Origin: Clostridiales bacterium
GTDB taxonomy: Bacteria > Bacillota > Clostridia > Tissierellales > Sedimentibacteraceae
DNA: 7,629 nt
Reading direction: 5' to 3'
Assembly: GCA_003487955.1 (NCBI GenBank)
Contig: DNNJ01000324.1
Span: 1 to 7,629, forward strand
Of the stretch, positions 5,148 through 7,629 are shown one piece after another. The position numbers and the translations under genes were made by a program. Positions within the stretch are counted from its first letter, which is position 1; every line of letters begins with the position of its first letter. The notes under the pieces are model-generated. The model was not told where the DNA came from. It worked only from the letters and a program-made list of their open reading frames with translations, and did not search any database.

Positions 5148-6500
5148 ATGAGTAATGAAGAAAATCAAGTCGACGTTACAGTAAGAGACACATGGAGTAC
5201 CCAAATGGGATTTATTTTAGCTTGTGTTGGTTCAGCAGTAGGCATGGGCAATATCTGGCTCTTTCCTACCAGGGTATCCCTTTATGGCGGCGGAACTTTC
5301 ATATTGCCTTATATTTTCTTTGTAGTGGTAATTGGATATACCGGTGTATTCGGAGAAATGGGATTAGGTCGTGCTAATAAGAGAGGACCTATTGGATCTT
5401 TTGGAAATGCGATGAAATATAGGGGGAAAGACGAAAAAGTCGGGCGAGCTTTAGGTTTTATCCCTACTACAGCGAGTTTGTTATTAGCTATAGGTTATAC
5501 TGTAGTTGTAGGTTGGATGTTGAAATATACTTTTGGAGCTTTTACAGGTGCTACACTTGCACCAAATAATATTGATGAGTTTGGAGCAGCATTTGGAGCA
5601 ATGGCAGCTCCATATGGAAACACTGTATGGGTCTTAATTACTATGGCACTTTCTATATTTATAATGAATGCCGGCGTTTCAAAAGGTATTGAAAAATTGA
5701 ATAAATTCATGATGCCTCTGTTCTATGTGTTATTCATAGCATTGGCTATATATATTTCTACTTTGCCCGGTGCTTCAGATGGTTATAGATATATATTTAC
5801 TTTCGATCCGAAGGGGTTAACCGATCCAATAGTATGGATATTTGCATTAGGGCAAGCATTTTTCTCCTTATCAATCGGAGGCAGTGGAACGGTAATTTAT
5901 GGTTCATATTTAAAAGATGATGAAGATGTATTATTTAGTGCTAAAATGGTCGCTATTTTTGATACATCAGCAGCTTTATTGGCAGCATTTGTCATAATAC
6001 CGGCTATGGCTACTACCGGCAGCCAATTATCCCAAGGTGGTCCGGGCCTCTTATTCATACATCTTCCTAATCTGTTTAAAAATATGCCCGGAGGCACGCT
6101 TGTAAATATAGCATTCTTTTTAGCGTGTACATTTGCTGTCATGACATCTATAGTTAATCTTTATGAAACACCAATTGCAGCTTTACAAGATGAATTTAAA
6201 TTCTCTAGAACAAAAGCTACAATTATAATAGGTGTCTTAGGAACAGTAGCTGCTTTAATAATTCAAGGCCTCGTAGGAGAATGGATGGACATTGTATCAA
6301 TCTATATAAATCCTATAGGTGCAACTATAGCAGCAATTATGTTCTATTGGGTATTTGGAACTGAATATGCCAAAAATGAACTTCAAAAAGGTAGAGAAAA
6401 AGAAATTGGCGGATGGTTTAAGCCTATGACTAAGTATGTATTTGTAGGCGTAACAGTTGTTGTCTATGTAGCAGGTGTAGTTCTTGGAGGTATTGGTTAA
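5148..6500 (+). CDS. NSS-family sodium:amino-acid symporter, probably for tryptophan
   Basis: A 450-residue inner-membrane transporter of the neurotransmitter:sodium symporter family (TnaT/Tyt1/LeuT relatives). I see 11 membrane segments, which is common for bacterial members: roughly 17-42, 48-70, 98-132, 158-176, 185-205, 227-255, 265-290, 316-345, 357-375, 380-403 and 427-447. The unwound TM1 motif is GSAVGMGNIWLFP (28-40) and the TM6 counterpart is FFSLSIGGSG (238-247). LeuT has Arg30 in the equivalent GNxWRFP, but here the residue is Leu38, with an Arg at 42 (FPTR); I recall this pattern in the Tyt1-like branch. TM2 ends in GEMGLGR (69-75). GAGGTG (5137-5142) sits 5 nt before the ATG. 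Tryptophan is the likely substrate because tnaA lies immediately upstream on the same strand; tyrosine or a broader aromatic range is possible. Confidence 0.9.
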   Translation: MSNEENQVDVTVRDTWSTQMGFILACVGSAVGMGNIWLFPTRVSLYGGGTFILPYIFFVVVIGYTGVFGEMGLGRANKRGPIGSFGNAMKYRGKDEKVGRALGFIPTTASLLLAIGYTVVVGWMLKYTFGAFTGATLAPNNIDEFGAAFGAMAAPYGNTVWVLITMALSIFIMNAGVSKGIEKLNKFMMPLFYVLFIALAIYISTLPGASDGYRYIFTFDPKGLTDPIVWIFALGQAFFSLSIGGSGTVIYGSYLKDDEDVLFSAKMVAIFDTSAALLAAFVIIPAMATTGSQLSQGGPGLLFIHLPNLFKNMPGGTLVNIAFFLACTFAVMTSIVNLYETPIAALQDEFKFSRTKATIIIGVLGTVAALIIQGLVGEWMDIVSIYINPIGATIAAIMFYWVFGTEYAKNELQKGREKEIGGWFKPMTKYVFVGVTVVVYVAGVVLGGIG

Positions 6501-6513
6501 AAATAAACAGAAT

Positions 6514-6538
6514 ATAAAAAAGTGCAATCTTCTGATTG
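6514..6538 (-). terminator. Possible weak terminator for the convergent prsW-type gene
   Basis: Read on the minus strand, CAATC-AGAA-GATTG (6538 down to 6525) is followed after three bases by TTTTTT (6521-6516). The stem is only 5 bp, so the call is tentative. It would stop transcripts entering from the membrane protease gene before they run antisense into the symporter gene. Confidence 0.35.
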
Positions 6539-6563
6539 TCAGATCTTTATTCAAAACTTGTAT

Positions 6564-6612
6564 AAACCTCTAAACTGACGTAAAATAAAAATACTCAGTC
6601 AGGAGGTTTTTT
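6564..6612 (+). terminator. Intrinsic terminator after the symporter gene
   Basis: AAACCTC (6564-6570) plus CTGAC (6575-6579) pair with GTCAG (6598-6602) plus GAGGTTT (6603-6609): a 12-bp stem interrupted by a TAAA bulge on the left arm, with an 18-nt A-rich loop. The right arm runs into a six-T tract (6607-6612). It ends the plus-strand block 64 nt after the symporter stop codon. In the minus direction the stem lacks a following T-run, so it is chiefly a plus-strand terminator. Confidence 0.75.
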
Positions 6613-6638
6613 CCATTAATTATGGTTTATTTCAACAA

Positions 6639-7358
6639 TCATATTTCATCGAAATCAGTAAACTCATTCTCTTTGTTTGCATTGTATTTGGAATCATTGT
6701 AATAAACATTTAATTTCTTTAAATTTACAACCCATAAATAAATTATAAACGGTATAAACAAAATCATAAGCAGTTGAATGTTTGACATTAATATAAAATC
6801 GAAAACTCCGTGCATTATTGCCGGCACCGATAATGATCTTTTAAAGAAATACCGATGCTCCTCCGGAGTCGATGAAAATTTAGCCAATGAAAGATAATAC
6901 CCCATTGTAACAGCAAACAGCATGTGAGCCGGGACAGAAATAATTGCTCTGTAATACCCCACTGATTCAACGTCCGAAAATGCGAATACAACATACATTA
7001 TATTTTCAAGAGTTGCAAAACCTAATGACGCCATTACACAGTAAACTATGCCATCAAGCTTTTCATTGAATACTGGATTAAAATATACATACTTTAGTAC
7101 AACTTTCCTTTTCATGTACTCTTCTGTTAAACCGGCAACAATAAAAGCCGTGTAAGCAGCTCCTAAAATGCCTCCGAATATATTGAAAAATAATAAAAAG
7201 TTCTCAATAAGTATTGTAGGAAAAACATAAACGGCACCAAAAATAAACACCTTTAATAACATGCCTAAAGGCTCTCTGTCGTGTCTGTCAAACCAATAAA
7301 AAAGCAATGCCAATGCTATACCCGGAGTTATTGCCGTAATGAATAAATTTAATTTCAC
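6639..7358 (-). CDS. prsW: PrsW-family intramembrane metalloprotease
   Basis: A 239-residue multi-pass membrane protein of the PrsW/CPBP-like protease group. The motifs that mark PrsW are present in order: Glu79-Glu80 in AGLTEEYMKRK (75-85), Glu118 in FATLENIMY (114-122), His145 in VPAHMLFAVTMGYYL (142-156) and His183 with Asp187 in PAIMHGVFDFIL (179-190). About seven or eight hydrophobic helices span residues 4-212, followed by a polar Asn/Lys/Asp-rich tail (about 213-239). In Bacillus, PrsW makes the first cut in an anti-sigma factor (RsiW); no anti-sigma or sigma gene is visible in this window, so the substrate is unknown. The start is a GTG at 7358 with AGGAGGG (7365-7371) 6 nt upstream. 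The symbol denotes the family and not proven orthology. Confidence 0.9.
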   Translation of the reverse strand: MKLNLFITAITPGIALALLFYWFDRHDREPLGMLLKVFIFGAVYVFPTILIENFLLFFNIFGGILGAAYTAFIVAGLTEEYMKRKVVLKYVYFNPVFNEKLDGIVYCVMASLGFATLENIMYVVFAFSDVESVGYYRAIISVPAHMLFAVTMGYYLSLAKFSSTPEEHRYFFKRSLSVPAIMHGVFDFILMSNIQLLMILFIPFIIYLWVVNLKKLNVYYNDSKYNANKENEFTDFDEI

Positions 7359-7379
7359 AATTTTCCCTCCTCTAATGAT

Positions 7380-7526
7380 TTACAGTCTTGTATTTGGTTT
7401 CTTTTCTTTCCTCACAGGAGCATTTTTTCTCATTTCTGTTATTTCTTTTTCTAATGTATCATTGAATTCCTTAAGATCATCATCTACATCTTCATTTATA
7501 CCACAAATTGATAAAGATGAATCATT
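7380..7526 (-). pseudogene. 3' remnant of a broken gene upstream of prsW
   Basis: On the minus strand a frame runs from just after an in-frame TAA (7527-7529) to a stop at 7380-7382, encoding 48 residues. The second half looks like real protein: NEDVDDDLKEFNDTLEKEI (about 11-29), then TEMRKNAPVRKEKKPNTRL, which is strongly charged and probably helical. There is no ATG, GTG or TTG in a position to start this stretch (the first ATG is in TEMRK, and the GTG is later still), and no ribosome binding site ahead of it. The stop is only 21 nt before the prsW start, the usual spacing within an operon. The best explanation is a gene that lost its 5' part by deletion or frameshift. I do not recognise the family. 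A non-standard start is the alternative. Confidence 0.35.
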
Positions 7527-7573
7527 TTATAAAATTGTTTTTAGGGCTTGCCTATACAACAATTTGTACAGGT

Positions 7574-7604
7574 AATAAAAAACACAGGTAGTTTAACCGT
7601 GTTT
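7574..7604 (-). terminator. Intrinsic terminator of the gene at the right edge
   Basis: Read on the minus strand, AACACGGT (7603 down to 7596) pairs with ACCTGTGTT (7589 down to 7581) with one bulged T. This leaves a 6-nt loop and is followed by a T-rich run ending about 7574. The stop codon of the right-edge gene lies in the loop, so stop and terminator overlap. Confidence 0.6.
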
Positions 7605-7629
7605 CAAAATTACATCCTCCGGAGTTATT
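7593..7629 (-). CDS. C-terminal end of an unidentified gene (runs off the right edge)
   Basis: One minus-strand frame reads ITPEDVILKHG and stops at TAA (7593-7595), directly at a terminator hairpin. The other frames fit less well: one stops at the very edge, and one stays open through the terminator to about 7543. Only 11 residues are visible, so no function can be given. Confidence 0.4.
   Translation of the reverse strand, partial: ITPEDVILKHG

Noticed and set aside
6297..6554. Minus-strand frame opposite the symporter's 3' end
   Set aside because: It is mostly antisense to a well-supported transporter gene, has no ribosome binding site and resembles no protein.
7339..7575. Plus-strand frame of 78 residues
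   Set aside because: It lies antisense to the prsW start and the coding-like fragment, has no ribosome binding site, and its composition reflects the complementary strand.

Overview
The window looks like a piece of chromosome from a low-GC anaerobic member of the Bacillota (Clostridia or Tissierellia type). The reasons are AT-rich DNA, strong GGAGG-type ribosome binding sites, TTGaca/TATAAT-type promoters, and a tryptophanase gene next to an NSS sodium symporter, as expected in an amino-acid fermenter. There is no sign of phage, transposons, CRISPR, rRNA or tRNA genes.

Layout. Positions 1-245 (minus) hold the N-terminal part of a small membrane protein of unknown function, running off the left edge. 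Just upstream of it is a 29-residue flavodoxin-like stub (288-377) whose 3' end overlaps that gene's promoter. Positions 404-1165 (minus) encode a serine alpha/beta-hydrolase and 1200-1787 (minus) an exported DUF6448-type protein with a histidine-rich tail; these two probably form an operon with a promoter near 1828-1833. Positions 1904-2563 (minus) encode a free-standing B3/B4 (PheRS-beta editing-like) domain protein, and 2617-3294 (minus) a YheO-type PAS/HTH regulator. The regulator diverges from 3568-4953 (plus), a PLP enzyme whose specificity positions mark it as tryptophanase rather than tyrosine phenol-lyase. Positions 5148-6500 (plus) encode an NSS-family sodium:amino-acid symporter. 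A terminator at 6564-6612 closes the plus-strand block. Positions 6639-7358 (minus) encode a PrsW-family membrane metalloprotease with a GTG start. Upstream of it, 7380-7526 looks like the 3' remnant of a broken gene. At the right edge the last 11 codons of another minus-strand gene appear to end in a terminator hairpin.

How the genes work together. The core is an aromatic amino acid module: a symporter (probably for tryptophan), an enzyme that splits tryptophan into indole, pyruvate and ammonia, and a divergent YheO-type regulator. The 273-bp region between regulator and enzyme contains six TGATAA half-sites on either strand, including one 18-bp palindrome and one half-site over the regulator's own -35 box. 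These are good candidates for the operator. The B3/B4 protein is encoded directly behind the regulator, which suggests, but does not prove, a link between free aromatic amino acids and correction of mischarged tRNA. The leader of tryptophanase is too short for a TnaC-type leader peptide, so control probably lies with the regulator.
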